The notes beneath the pieces were generated by a model that was not told the origin of the DNA, did not search any database, and saw only the letters and a list, made by a program, of their open reading frames with translations. A program made the translations under genes and the position numbers. Shown one piece after another: positions 32,684 to 41,822 of a DNA stretch of 64,000 nt; position 1 is the stretch's first letter, and each line of letters starts with the position of its first letter. The stretch spans positions 97,261-161,260 of the forward strand of contig NZ_BOPH01000108.1 of NCBI RefSeq assembly GCF_016863655.1. The letters are read 5' to 3'. Source of the stretch: Virgisporangium ochraceum (GTDB lineage Bacteria; Actinomycetota; Actinomycetes; Mycobacteriales; Micromonosporaceae).

Positions 32684-34480
32684 CTACTCGCGCTCGTCGG
32701 CGGTGCTCCGGCGCCGACGCACGACGAGGAACCCGACGACGGCCGCACCGAGGAGCACCGCCGCACCGACCACCAGCGGAACGGTGGCGCCACCGCCGTC
32801 GTCGTCGCTGCCCGTGGCGGCGGTCGGCATGGCCGACCACCAGGCCCAGTACCCGTCCTGGCCCATGTAGGTGCCGTTGTCGCCGGGCATGCGCTGCATC
32901 GAGGAGACCGTCTCCTTGCGGAAGGCCTCGAGCACGTTCGGGTAGTACAGGACGTTGATATAGGCGTCGGTGTAGAGCTGCCGCTGCGCCTGCTTGATCA
33001 GCGTGGTGCGGGCGTTCGCGTCGTACTCGGCGAGCTGCTTCTGGTAGAGCTCGTCGTAGGCCGCCACGCACACGAAGTTGTCGCCGGGATACGACGAGCC
33101 GGGCGTCGCCGGCCGCGCGCCGCAGGTGTGCAGCGCCAGCACGTAGTCCGGGTCGGGGTTGGTCGACCAGCTCGTGAACGCGAGGTCGTAGTTGCCGGCC
33201 TGCAGGGTCGCGCTCTGGGTCCCGGACTCCACGATGGACGGGACCAGCTCGACCCCGATCTGCTTGAACCACTCCTTCATGAACGTGGAGTTCTGCGTGT
33301 CGGGTGCCCGGCTGGTGACCCCGAGGATCCGCAACGAGAACGGCTTCCCGTCGGGGGTGGTGCGCATGCCGTTGCCGCCCTTGGCGTAGCCGGCCCCGTC
33401 GAGGAGCCGGTTCGCCGCCGCCAGGTCGAACGACAGCCGCGTCGCGTCGTCGGGCTCCCAGTGGTTGATGGTCCAGATCGGCGGAAGGTAGCCGCCGCCG
33501 GGCGTGCCGTGGCCGCCGAGCGTCTTGTCCACCAATGCCTTCGTGTCGATCGCGCGGGCCAGCGCGTGCCGCACCTTCCGGTCCTTCAGCGCCGGGTTGG
33601 CGTCGCCGAACGCCTGCCCGCCCGTGGTGGTCGGACCGGGGTTGACCGCCAGCGCGTAGAAGCGCTTGCCCTGCCCCTTGTTCAGCGTGAGGTCGGCGTT
33701 GCCCCGCAGCGACTCGTACTGCGCCGGGGTCAGCTCGGAGACGAAGTCGATCTCGCCCTTCTTGAGCGCCTCGACCTCGGCGTCGATGTCCTTGAAGTAG
33801 CGGTAGACGACCTTGTCGAACTTCGGCGCGCCGCGCCAGTAGTCCTTGTTCGCGGTCAGCTCGATGTACTCGCTCTTCCGGTAGTCGGTGAGCACGAACG
33901 GCCCGTTGCCGACGACGGGGAACCGGGTGTCGTTGTTGAACTTGCCGATCTCCGGGACCCTGGCGGCCCAGACGTGCTCGGGCACGATCGGCACGTCGAG
34001 GGCGAGCATCGTCGACTGCGGCCTGTTCAGCACGATGACGAGCGTGCGGTCGTCGGTCGCGGTGACCGTCCTGAAGTTCTTGACGTAGCTGCCGCTGCCC
34101 TTGCCCGCGTCCTTGTTGCTCTTGATGAGGTTGAACGTCCAGGCGGCGTCCTTCGCGGTGACCGGCCTGCCGTCGCTCCAGGTGGCGCCGGACCGGATCC
34201 GGTACGTCCAGGTGAGCTTGTCGTCGCTGGCCGACCACGACTCGGCGAGCGCCGGGATGACCTTGCCGTCCTTCGGGTCGTAGTTGGTGAGGAAGTCGTA
34301 CATGTGCCGGAACACCGCGGTCGGCAGGGCCCGGATCGCGAGGAACGGGCTCATCGAGTCGACGGCGCTGAGGGTCCCGACGGTCAGGGTCCTCGGTGGC
34401 GCGGGCTCGGCCGCGCGGGCCGGCACGGCCGCGAACGGCACCAGCAGCAGACAAACCACGAGACGTCGCACTATCCCCAT
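32684..34480 (-). CDS. Peptide ABC transporter substrate-binding protein with C-terminal membrane anchor
   Basis: A 598-residue family-5 solute-binding protein, first gene of the operon. Residues 1-24 are a signal peptide (MGIVRRLVVCLLLVPF, then AAVPARAAEPAP). No lipobox Cys follows the cleavage site, although Gram-positive binding proteins are usually lipoproteins. Instead a Gly/Asp linker (GSDDDGGG) leads to a membrane helix near 565-588 (VPLVVGAAVLLGAAVVGFLV) and a basic tail, so the protein is held by its C-terminus. The core has the LAESWSASDDKLTWTYRIRS and GPFVLTDYRKSEYIEL segments typical of peptide/nickel binders. Ligand unknown; dipeptides or oligopeptides are likely. Confidence 0.9.
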   Translation of the reverse strand: MGIVRRLVVCLLLVPFAAVPARAAEPAPPRTLTVGTLSAVDSMSPFLAIRALPTAVFRHMYDFLTNYDPKDGKVIPALAESWSASDDKLTWTYRIRSGATWSDGRPVTAKDAAWTFNLIKSNKDAGKGSGSYVKNFRTVTATDDRTLVIVLNRPQSTMLALDVPIVPEHVWAARVPEIGKFNNDTRFPVVGNGPFVLTDYRKSEYIELTANKDYWRGAPKFDKVVYRYFKDIDAEVEALKKGEIDFVSELTPAQYESLRGNADLTLNKGQGKRFYALAVNPGPTTTGGQAFGDANPALKDRKVRHALARAIDTKALVDKTLGGHGTPGGGYLPPIWTINHWEPDDATRLSFDLAAANRLLDGAGYAKGGNGMRTTPDGKPFSLRILGVTSRAPDTQNSTFMKEWFKQIGVELVPSIVESGTQSATLQAGNYDLAFTSWSTNPDPDYVLALHTCGARPATPGSSYPGDNFVCVAAYDELYQKQLAEYDANARTTLIKQAQRQLYTDAYINVLYYPNVLEAFRKETVSSMQRMPGDNGTYMGQDGYWAWWSAMPTAATGSDDDGGGATVPLVVGAAVLLGAAVVGFLVVRRRRSTADERE

Positions 34481-34601
34481 GAGTACTCCCCGCTCCCACC
34501 TGGATCGACGTGTGGCGTGTTTACCATGGTGCCAGAAAACCAGTCAACATCTCACAAAATTCCACAATCGTGTCGATGCCGGGAGCGCATAAAGTGAACC
34601 G
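34481..34601. promoter_or_regulatory. Divergent promoter region between peptide operon and DeoR gene
   Basis: This 121-base gap is strikingly AT-richer than its surroundings, with GTGTTTACCATGGTGCC and ACAAAATTCCACAATCG runs. Promoters for both directions must lie here. CATAAAGT at 34589-34596, just before the regulator start, is a possible -10 element. I see no clean repeat that I would call the DeoR operator, so only the location is claimed. Confidence 0.4.
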
Positions 34602-35432
34602 ATGACGGATGAGGCGGTTTCGGAGGAGTCCGCGCTGCCCGAGGAGCGGCGGCTGCTCATCGCCGCCCGCGTGCGGCGCGACGCACGGGTACGGGTCGAC
34701 GACCTGGCCCGCCGGTTCGGCGTCTCCGGCGAGACGGTGCGGCGCGACCTGCAGGTCCTCGAGGAGCGCGGCCTGGTGCGCCGGGTATACGGGGGCGCGG
34801 TCGTCGCCGGGTCCGACCCGGCGCAGGTGCGCACCGACCCGCCGTCCGCCGACGGGTCGCCCGTCCACCGGCGCATCGCGGCGCTGGCGGCGACGCTCGT
34901 CGAGCCCGACGACACCGTCGCCGTGCACGGCGGGAGCGTCGTCGGGCTGGTACAGCAGTTCGCGGCGGCGCTGCCGGCGTCGTTCACCGGGCGGGTGCTG
35001 TGCGCCAGCCTGCCCGTCGCCGCCGAACTCGCCGGCCGCGCCGGGGTCGACGTGCTGATCGCCGGCGGCCAGGTGCGCCAGGCTGACCTGGCCTGCTCCG
35101 GCCCGGTCACCGAGCATTTCTTCCGCCAGTACTACGCCGACAAGGTCTTCCTGTCTGCCGGCGGCATCCACCACCGCACGGGCCTGACGCAGCGCTCACT
35201 CGACGACATCGCCGTGCAGCAGGTGATGGTCGACCACGCCCGCGAGTGCTACGTGCTCGCCGACCCGGCCAGTCTCGGGCGCACGGCCGTCGGCAGGGTC
35301 GCGGCCGTCGGCGCGGTGACCGCCGTGGTGACCGACGGGAGCGCCGACCCGGCCGAGATCCGCGCCCTGGAACAGGCCGGACTCAAGGTCCTGGTAGCCC
35401 AGATCGCACAGCCCGACCCCGACGCCGACTGA
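34602..35432 (+). CDS. DeoR-family transcriptional regulator
   Basis: A 276-residue regulator. The DeoR helix-turn-helix lies at about 15-70 (VRVDDLARRFGVSGETVRRD, then LQVLEERGLVRRVYGGAV). The C-terminal sugar-phosphate-binding DeoRC domain has GGSVVGLVQQFAAAL, LIAGGQVRQADLACSGPVTE and KVFLSAGGIHHRTGLT. Family members sense phosphorylated sugars or related metabolites. Here the target is probably the divergent peptide-uptake operon, an unusual pairing. The stop is immediately followed by the stop of the convergent methyltransferase. Confidence 0.88.
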   Translation: MTDEAVSEESALPEERRLLIAARVRRDARVRVDDLARRFGVSGETVRRDLQVLEERGLVRRVYGGAVVAGSDPAQVRTDPPSADGSPVHRRIAALAATLVEPDDTVAVHGGSVVGLVQQFAAALPASFTGRVLCASLPVAAELAGRAGVDVLIAGGQVRQADLACSGPVTEHFFRQYYADKVFLSAGGIHHRTGLTQRSLDDIAVQQVMVDHARECYVLADPASLGRTAVGRVAAVGAVTAVVTDGSADPAEIRALEQAGLKVLVAQIAQPDPDAD

Positions 35433-36230
35433 TCAGAGCCTGCGACCGAGACCGGCGGCGACCTTCAACGCGGTCGGCTTCTCCGTCTCGTCGGGCCACC
35501 AGTCCTGCACGTCGACGAGGCCGGGCGGGAGCAGGTCGAACCCGTCGAAGAACGGGCGGATCTCCGCGCGGGTGCGGAAGCACATCGGCTGCGGCGAGTT
35601 CGCCGAGATCTCCTCCAGCTTGGCCCGGGCGGCGGGGTCGCTGCCGTCGGCGCAGAACTGGGACAGGCACATGTAGCTGCCGGGCACCATGCGGTCGCGG
35701 TAGCGGGCGATGATCCCGGCCGGGTCGTCGGCGTCGGAGACCAGGTGGAACAGCCCGATGAACAGCACCAGCACCGGCCGGTCGAAGTCGATGAGCTCGC
35801 CGACCTGCGGGTTGTCGAGGATCGACGCCGGCTCCCGCACGTCCTCCCGCAGCGAGATCACCCGGTCGTCGCCGGCGAGCAGGGCGTTGTTGTGCACGTA
35901 GACCAGCGGGTCGATGTCGACGTAGACGACGCGGGAGGCGGAGTTGACCGCGCGGGCGGTCTCGTGGACGTTGGGCGCGGTCGGGATGCCGGTGCCGACG
36001 TCGAGGAACTGGTCGATGCCCTCGTTGGCGGCCTTCTGCACCACCCGCAGCAGGAACCGCCGCTGCGCCCGGCCCAGCGCCGGCAGGTCGGGGGCCAGAT
36101 CGATCACCGCCTGGGCGGCGATGCGGTCGACCTCGAAGTTGTCCTTGCCGCCGAGCACGTAGTCGTAGGCCCGGGCGTGGCTGAGGACGGTCGGGTCGAG
36201 GGCGCTGGGAACGGTCTCGTCCGCGGTCAC
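35433..36230 (-). CDS. S-adenosyl methyltransferase, DUF574 (Methyltransf_19) type
   Basis: A 265-residue member of the large actinobacterial DUF574 group. Signature parts: ARAYDYVLGGKDNFEVDR near the N-terminus, FLDVGTGIPTAPNVHETAR (SAM-binding), VVYVDIDPLVYVHNNALLAG and VLVLFIGLFHLV. Genomes of filamentous actinomycetes carry dozens of these, and most have no known substrate. I chose the GTG ending at 36230, which has GAGGAGT six bases upstream; a GTG ending at 36245 would add five residues. Confidence 0.88.
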   Translation of the reverse strand: MTADETVPSALDPTVLSHARAYDYVLGGKDNFEVDRIAAQAVIDLAPDLPALGRAQRRFLLRVVQKAANEGIDQFLDVGTGIPTAPNVHETARAVNSASRVVYVDIDPLVYVHNNALLAGDDRVISLREDVREPASILDNPQVGELIDFDRPVLVLFIGLFHLVSDADDPAGIIARYRDRMVPGSYMCLSQFCADGSDPAARAKLEEISANSPQPMCFRTRAEIRPFFDGFDLLPPGLVDVQDWWPDETEKPTALKVAAGLGRRL

Positions 36231-36286
36231 GACGACACTCCTCACGGATCGACGACGATCGCGGGTGGATCGTATCCCCCGCGGCG

Positions 36287-36979
36287 TCACCGCGTGCGGA
36301 AGGTGCCCCACAGGGCGACGGCCGGCAGGCCGGTGAAGACGGCCAGGATCCCCAGGAGGAGGGCCAGTTCGCCACCGGTCGGCAGCCCGTAGAGCACGGT
36401 GGCCATCGCCATCACCATCGGCATGACGCCCGTGAACGACCAGAAGAACAGCCGGAACGCGAACATGAACAGGTCGTCCCACCAGGAGACCAGCAGGCCC
36501 CACAGCACCAGACCCAGACCCGCCCAGGCCAGGACCAGCCAGCCCATCAGGTGCCAGCCGGTGCGCGGCGTGAACCACTGCTCGACGCCCTCGACCTCGA
36601 TCCCGACGACCTCGCCGCGCCAGGTCCGCAGGTCGGCCGGCCGGCCCCGCGCGACCACCGAGAAGATCTTCTTCGACACCCTGCGGACGGTGCGGTCGCC
36701 GCCCGGACGCTCCCAGGTGATCTCGTAGACCCGCTCCCGGCTCTCGCCGTCCTCGTTCCTCGTCACCGTGACGAACGTGCGCAGGTCGACGATCGTGACC
36801 CGCTCGCGGCCGAAGCACCCACCGCCGGTCCGCTCGCAGTCGTAGGCCCGGCGGTAGTCCAGGCCCGCCCGGAACGGAGCGGCGGCGGCCACGGCGCCCG
36901 TCACGATCGCGGCCAGACCGAGCGCGACGAACGCCCATCGCAGGACCGGCCGGGCGGGCGTCCGGTCGAGGAACCGCAC
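36287..36979 (-). CDS. DUF3592-like membrane protein
   Basis: A 230-residue protein. A first membrane helix (about 12-36) leads to an external region of about 100 residues with two Cys (YDCERTGGGCFGRE) that could form a disulfide. Three or more helices lie in the C-terminal half (GWLVLAWAGLGLVLWGLLVS and following). The arrangement resembles DUF3592 proteins; function unknown. A strong GGAGG ribosome site precedes the GTG start. It is divergent from the DM13 gene. Confidence 0.65.
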   Translation of the reverse strand: MRFLDRTPARPVLRWAFVALGLAAIVTGAVAAAAPFRAGLDYRRAYDCERTGGGCFGRERVTIVDLRTFVTVTRNEDGESRERVYEITWERPGGDRTVRRVSKKIFSVVARGRPADLRTWRGEVVGIEVEGVEQWFTPRTGWHLMGWLVLAWAGLGLVLWGLLVSWWDDLFMFAFRLFFWSFTGVMPMVMAMATVLYGLPTGGELALLLGILAVFTGLPAVALWGTFRTR

Positions 36980-37053
36980 CGTGACCTCCTTCTCCGGGTT
37001 TCGTAAGGGCTTCGCAAGGATCTGGCGGGTCCCACGACCGTAGCCTGTGTGGT

Positions 37054-37626
37054 GTGTTGACGAGAGCGCTGCGTTCGCCGCTTGCCTGGGTATCGATCGT
37101 GGTCGTCGGCGTGCTCGCCGTGGCCGGTCTCTACTGGTTCCAGCCGTGGAAGCTGGTCACCGACGAGGTCGTCGACGAGGCGCTGCCCGCCGTGGTCACC
37201 TCCTCCGGAGCCGCGACCGCGACCCCGACCGCCTCCGCGACAGCGGCACCGACCACGACGGCACCCGCCGCGAACCGGGTGCTCGCCGCGGGCGACTTCA
37301 TCAGCCACGAGCACGAGACCCGCGGCAGCGCCGAGATCGTGCGCCTCGCCAACGGTGGTCACCAGCTCGTGCTGCGCGGCCTCGACACCTCGAACGGACC
37401 CGACCTGAGGGTGTGGCTCACCGACCAGCCGGTGATCGACGGCACGGCGGGCTGGCGCGTGTTCGACGACGGCCGCTGGGTCGAGGTGGCGAAGCTCAAG
37501 GGCAACAAGGGCGACCAGGTGTACGACCTGCCGGCGTCGGTGGACCTCGCCACCACCCGCAGCGTGACCATCTGGTGCAAGCGGTTCTCGGTGTCGTTCG
37601 GGGCGGCCGAGCTGAAGTCCGCATGA
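37054..37626 (+). CDS. Membrane-anchored DM13-domain protein
   Basis: A 190-residue protein with one N-terminal membrane helix (about 9-30), a Thr/Ala/Pro linker of about 35 residues that probably crosses the wall, and a DM13 domain (about 80-188): GDFISHEHETRGSAEIVRL, LDTSNGPDLRVWLTD, and the conserved Cys in TIWCKRFSVSFG. DM13 domains are proposed to take part in extracellular redox or electron transfer through that Cys. The next gene, a response regulator, starts inside its stop codon, so it belongs to a two-component operon and may be the sensor input or a regulated output. Confidence 0.85.
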   Translation: MLTRALRSPLAWVSIVVVGVLAVAGLYWFQPWKLVTDEVVDEALPAVVTSSGAATATPTASATAAPTTTAPAANRVLAAGDFISHEHETRGSAEIVRLANGGHQLVLRGLDTSNGPDLRVWLTDQPVIDGTAGWRVFDDGRWVEVAKLKGNKGDQVYDLPASVDLATTRSVTIWCKRFSVSFGAAELKSA

Positions 37627-38321
37627 CGCAGCGGGTGCTCGTCGTCGACGACGACCCGACGGTGAGCGACGTGGTCTGCCGGTACCTCGAACGCGCCGGG
37701 TACGAGGTGAGCCACGCCGCCGACGGGCGCAGCGCGCTGACCCTGTACAGCCGCGAGCGTCCCGCGCTCGTCGTGCTCGACCTGATGCTGCCGGGCATCG
37801 ACGGGCTGGAGGTGTGCCGGCGGCTGCAGGAGCACGGCGACGGCGTACCGGTCATCATGCTGACCGCGCTCGGCGACGAGGCCGATCGGGTGCTCGGGCT
37901 GCAGCTGGGCGCCGACGACTACATCACCAAGCCGTTCTCCCCGCGCGAGCTGGTGCTGCGGGTGCAGTCGGTGCTGCGGCGCTCGAGCGGCCCGGCGCCG
38001 GCCGGTACGGAGGTGCTCGTCGACGGCGACCTCGTGGTCGACGCGTCGCGGCGCACCGCCCGCCTGCGCGGGGAGGAGCTGGCGCTCACCGTGCGCGAGT
38101 TCGACCTGCTCGTGTACCTGATGCGGCACCCGGCGACGGCCTTCCGCCGGTCGCAGCTGCTGGCGGCGGTCTGGGGCTGGGACTTCGGCGACCAGTCCAC
38201 GGTGACCGTCCACGTGCGACGGTTGCGGGAGAAGGTGGAGGTCGACCCGGCCCGCCCGCTGCGCATCGTGACCGTGTGGGGCGTCGGCTACCGCTACGAG
38301 ACCGGCTCGGCCGGTGCCTGA
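37623..38321 (+). CDS. OmpR-family response regulator
   Basis: A 232-residue regulator. The receiver domain has VLVVDDDPTVSDVV, phosphoryl-Asp in LVVLDLMLPGIDGL (about residue 54), LTALGDEAD and KPF. The C-terminal winged helix (about 135-230) has LTVREFDLLVYLMRHPATAF and VTVHVRRLREKVE. The start overlaps the DM13 gene (ATGA) and its end overlaps the kinase start by eight bases. Confidence 0.92.
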   Translation: MTQRVLVVDDDPTVSDVVCRYLERAGYEVSHAADGRSALTLYSRERPALVVLDLMLPGIDGLEVCRRLQEHGDGVPVIMLTALGDEADRVLGLQLGADDYITKPFSPRELVLRVQSVLRRSSGPAPAGTEVLVDGDLVVDASRRTARLRGEELALTVREFDLLVYLMRHPATAFRRSQLLAAVWGWDFGDQSTVTVHVRRLREKVEVDPARPLRIVTVWGVGYRYETGSAGA

Positions 38322-39339
38322 GCTCCCGTGGCCTGACGTCGGGCTGATCCTGGCGACGTCGTTGACCGGTGCCGTGCTCGTGGGCGTACCGGGCGCGCTG
38401 GTGCTGCGCCGGTTGCGCGGCCGGTCGATCACCGCGAGCGTCTTCGTGCTGCTGACGATCACCGTGCTCGCGGTGCTGGCCGGGGTGATCGGGATCGCCC
38501 AGGCGATGTTCATCTCGCCGCACGACCGCGACGTCCTGCTCGTCGTCGTGGCCGGGTCGGCCGCGGTCAGCCTGCCGATCGGGTGGTGGCTGGGCCGGCG
38601 CCTCGCGGCCGACGCGGTGTGGGCCGACCAGATGCGCGCGCAGGAGCGCCGGGCGGAGGCTCGGCGGCGCGAGCTGGTCGCGTGGATCTCGCACGACCTG
38701 CGGACGCCGCTCGCCGGCCTGCGGGCGATGGCCGAGGCGCTCGAGGACGGCGTGGTGTCCGACCCCTACACGACGCACGAGTACTACGGGCGGATGCGCA
38801 CGGAGACCGACCGGATGGCCGAACTCGTCGACGACCTGTTCGAGATGGCCCGCATCAACGCCGGCGCGCTGCGGCTGTCGAGGTCGACGGTGCCGCTGGC
38901 CGAGGTGGTCTCCGACGTGCTCTCCTCGGCCGAGCCGGTGGCCCGGGCCCGCGGCGTGCGGCTCGTCGCGGCCGAGACCGGGTGGCCGGCCGTGTCCGGG
39001 AGCGAACCGGAGCTGGCCCGGATCGTGGCGAACCTGCTGCGCAACGCGATCCGGTACACCCCGTACGACGGCACGGTGCAGGTCAGCGGCGGCCGCGACG
39101 GCGACGGCGCGTGGCTGGCCGTCGCCGACACGTGCGGCGGCATTCCGGAGGCCGACCTGCCCCGCGTGTTCGAGGTCGCGTTCCGCGGCGAACGGGCCCG
39201 CACCCCGCACGTCGGCGAGACCGGTGGCGGGCTGGGCCTGGCGATCGTACGCGGGCTGGTCGAGGCGCACGGCGGCCATGTCGACGTGGCGAACACGCAC
39301 GTCGGGTGCCGGTTCGTGGTGCACCTGCCCGTGGGGTGA
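38314..39339 (+). CDS. Sensor histidine kinase (HisKA/HATPase_c)
   Basis: A 341-residue kinase with two N-terminal membrane segments (about 12-30 and 45-95) but no large external domain. The phospho-acceptor region is VAWISHDLRTPLAGLR, the N box LLRNAIRYTPYDG, G1 VADTCGGIPE, and G2 GGGLGLAIVRGLVEAHGG. The lack of an outside sensor suggests that the neighbouring DM13 protein could supply the signal. Response regulator encoded just upstream. Confidence 0.9.
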   Translation: MPELPWPDVGLILATSLTGAVLVGVPGALVLRRLRGRSITASVFVLLTITVLAVLAGVIGIAQAMFISPHDRDVLLVVVAGSAAVSLPIGWWLGRRLAADAVWADQMRAQERRAEARRRELVAWISHDLRTPLAGLRAMAEALEDGVVSDPYTTHEYYGRMRTETDRMAELVDDLFEMARINAGALRLSRSTVPLAEVVSDVLSSAEPVARARGVRLVAAETGWPAVSGSEPELARIVANLLRNAIRYTPYDGTVQVSGGRDGDGAWLAVADTCGGIPEADLPRVFEVAFRGERARTPHVGETGGGLGLAIVRGLVEAHGGHVDVANTHVGCRFVVHLPVG

Positions 39340-39340
39340 G

Positions 39341-40666
39341 TCACCACGCGGTCAGCACCAGGTGGTTGACCGCGAGCGCCGTGGCCGCCTGCACCGCGAG
39401 CCAGCGCCGCCGGTCACCCGCCGGCAGCACCGCCGCGGCGGACATCAGCCACACCGTGAACGGCAGCCAGATCCGCTCGACCTCCGCCTTGCTGAGGCCG
39501 GACACGTCCGCCAGCACCAGCGCCACCACCGCCGACGCCGGCAGCAGCAGCCAACGCGGGCCGCCGCCGACGAGGCGGCGCAGGAACACCGCCGCGACCG
39601 GACCGGCGGCCGCGACCACGCACGCGAGGTTCGCCCACACCCAGTACGCGTACGGCCGGTCGTCGGCGATGCCCTGGTGGTACCGCTCGACGACGAGGTG
39701 GTAGCCGTCGAGCCACCAGAACCCGGCCACGGCGAACGCGCCGGCCACGGCGAGCGCGCCGGCCACGGCGGCCGGCAGCAGCACCCACCGGCGCGCCACC
39801 ACGAGCACGGCGAGCGCGACCGGCGCCATCAGCACCAGCCCGTACGACAGGAAACAGCCCGCTCCGAGGACCACGCCCGCGCCGGCGGCCAGGCCGTGGC
39901 GCCCCCGGACGGCCGCGACCGCGAGCACCGCGACGCCGGCCGCGGTGACCCCCGTGAACAGCCCGTCGGCGGACGCGCCGACCCACACCGCGCCCGGGAA
40001 CAGCACCACGAACGGCACCGCCGCCCGCGCCGCCGCGTCGCCGGCCAGCACCCGGACGGTCGACGGCACGGTGACCGCGACGCTCGCGCCGACCAGCACG
40101 CAGACCGTCGCCGCCCAGCCACCGCCGCCCAGCCCGATCCGGTCGAGCCCGGCGAACACGAGCAGCGCGCCCGGTGGATGGCCGGCCACGTGGGTGGTCC
40201 ACGCGTCGGGCTGGCCGTCGAGGATGCGGTCGGCGAAGCCGCGCACGGTCACGCGGTACACCTCGGTGAGGTACTCGTGCCGGGTGGTGAGGCGCCCGGC
40301 CAGGCCGCGGTGCCAGCCGTCGACGAGGGCGAGGGAGAACGTCCAGGCGAGCGCGGCGGCGTAGCCTGCCCCGAGCAGGCGCGGCCAGCTCAGGCGGTCG
40401 GCCAGTGTCGGTCCACAGAGGACGGTGAGGCCGGCGACCACCAGCGCCAGCGGCGTACCGGGCCCGACGTGGGGCAGCACGTGGCCGAACAGCGGCGCGG
40501 CCGGCGCCCGCACCGGATGCCCGGCGAGCCCGAGCACCGCCCCGACGACGGCCGCGAGGGCGAACAACGCCACCGCCGCCGCGCCGGCCAGGAGATCGGC
40601 CCGCCGGGTGCCGGCCGCGCCGGCCAGGAGATCGGCCCGCCGCTCGCCGGCGTCGGACGGCCTCAT
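39341..40666 (-). CDS. Polytopic membrane glycosyltransferase-like protein (mannosyltransferase type)
   Basis: A 441-residue protein with about ten to twelve hydrophobic helices and an external loop (DGWHRGLAGRLTTRHEYLTE, then GHPPGALLVF). This layout resembles GT-C-fold lipid-linked sugar transferases, though I see no clean DxD near the first loop (the sequence there has DGQPDAW). Start ATG inside the end of the epimerase gene (ATGA overlap), so epimerase and transferase are co-translated. The N-terminus contains a 12-residue tandem duplication (RRADLLAGAA twice). Substrate unknown. Confidence 0.7.
   Translation of the reverse strand: MRPSDAGERRADLLAGAAGTRRADLLAGAAAVALFALAAVVGAVLGLAGHPVRAPAAPLFGHVLPHVGPGTPLALVVAGLTVLCGPTLADRLSWPRLLGAGYAAALAWTFSLALVDGWHRGLAGRLTTRHEYLTEVYRVTVRGFADRILDGQPDAWTTHVAGHPPGALLVFAGLDRIGLGGGGWAATVCVLVGASVAVTVPSTVRVLAGDAAARAAVPFVVLFPGAVWVGASADGLFTGVTAAGVAVLAVAAVRGRHGLAAGAGVVLGAGCFLSYGLVLMAPVALAVLVVARRWVLLPAAVAGALAVAGAFAVAGFWWLDGYHLVVERYHQGIADDRPYAYWVWANLACVVAAAGPVAAVFLRRLVGGGPRWLLLPASAVVALVLADVSGLSKAEVERIWLPFTVWLMSAAAVLPAGDRRRWLAVQAATALAVNHLVLTAW
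40581..40642. repeat. 26-bp direct repeat, period 36 bp
   Basis: A 26-base sequence ending AGATCGGCCCGCCG occurs at 40581-40606 and again, unchanged, at 40617-40642. The 36-base period keeps the reading frame of the membrane glycosyltransferase-like gene and duplicates RRADLLAGAAGT in its cytoplasmic N-terminus. It looks like a recent replication-slippage duplication. Confidence 0.8.
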
Positions 40667-41709
40667 GCCCGCAGGGGTGCGCTCGCGAACTCGGCCAGCC
40701 CGGTCGCCAGGTCGATGCCGGCGCGGAAGCCGAGCTCGGCGGCGGCGCGGCCGGGCGAGGCGACGATGTGCCGCACGTCGCCGGCGCGGAACCCGCCGGT
40801 CACCACCGGCGCGGGGCCGCCCATCGCGTCGGCGAGCGCGGTCGCGACCTCGCCGATCGTCGCCGGAGCCCCCGAGGCCACGTTGTAGGCGCGGAACCCG
40901 GGCGCGCCGTCCACAGTGGAGTCCAGCGCGGCGGCGTTGGCCCGCGCCACGTCGCGCACGTGGACGAAGTCGCGCCGCTGCGCGCCGTCCTCGAACACCC
41001 GCGGCGGGCGCCGCGCCTCCAGCGCGGACCGGAAGATGGCCGCGACCCCGCTGTACGGGGTGTCGCGCGGCATTCCGGGTCCGTAGACGTTGTGGTAGCG
41101 CAGGGCGACGACCGAGCCGCCGCACTCGCGGGCCCAGGCCGCCGCGAGGTGCTCCTGCGCGACCTTCGTGGCCGCGTAGACGCTGCGCGGCTCGAGCCGG
41201 GCGTCCTCGTCGACGAGGCCCGGGACGAGCGGCGCCGCGCAGCGCGGGCAGCCCGGCTCGAACCGGCCGGCGGCGAGGTCGGCGGTGGCGCGCGGGTCGG
41301 GGCGCACCGCGCCGTGCTCCGCGCACGAATAGGCGCCCTCGCCGTAGACGACCATCGAGCTGGCCAGGACGAGCCGGGTGACGCCGGCGGCGGCCAGCTC
41401 CGCCAGCAGCACGGCGGTGCCGAGGTCGTTGCAGCCGACGTAGTCGGGCAGGTCGGCCAGGTCCACCCCCATGCCCACCATCGCGGCCTGGTGCACCACC
41501 GCGTCGACCCCGTGCAGCGCCGCGCGCACGGCCGCGGCGTCGCGGACGTCGTCGACCAGCAGCCGCGCACCCGGCGGTGCGGCCGGCGGCGACCGGTGCG
41601 CCGCCGGCAGCAGCGCGTCGAACGCGACGACGTCGTGGCCGGCCCCGGCCAGCACCTGACAGACCTGACTTCCGATGAAACCGGCGCCGCCGGTGACCAG
41701 TACCCGCAC
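40663..41709 (-). CDS. NAD-dependent sugar-nucleotide epimerase with cysteine insert
   Basis: A 348-residue extended short-chain dehydrogenase. GGAGFIGSQV (NAD loop) opens the protein; the catalytic residues are LASSMVVYGEG and YAATKVAQE. Between them (about 130-160) lies an insert with CAEHG ... CPRCAAP, a possible zinc knuckle that also occurs in actinobacterial dTDP-rhamnose 4-epimerase-like enzymes. It likely changes a nucleotide sugar used by the neighbouring transferases. The start is a GTG; 113 bases separate it from the divergent GT2 gene. Confidence 0.85.
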   Translation of the reverse strand: MRVLVTGGAGFIGSQVCQVLAGAGHDVVAFDALLPAAHRSPPAAPPGARLLVDDVRDAAAVRAALHGVDAVVHQAAMVGMGVDLADLPDYVGCNDLGTAVLLAELAAAGVTRLVLASSMVVYGEGAYSCAEHGAVRPDPRATADLAAGRFEPGCPRCAAPLVPGLVDEDARLEPRSVYAATKVAQEHLAAAWARECGGSVVALRYHNVYGPGMPRDTPYSGVAAIFRSALEARRPPRVFEDGAQRRDFVHVRDVARANAAALDSTVDGAPGFRAYNVASGAPATIGEVATALADAMGGPAPVVTGGFRAGDVRHIVASPGRAAAELGFRAGIDLATGLAEFASAPLRA

Positions 41710-41822
41710 CCGACCGACGCTAGGCCGCCCACGCCCCGCCGGTGCCGGCCCGTAAGCGTTTCGTAAGACCGGTTCCCCGCTTCGTAAGCCTTCGCGCGCC
41801 GGTCGGGGGCGAGGGTGGACCC

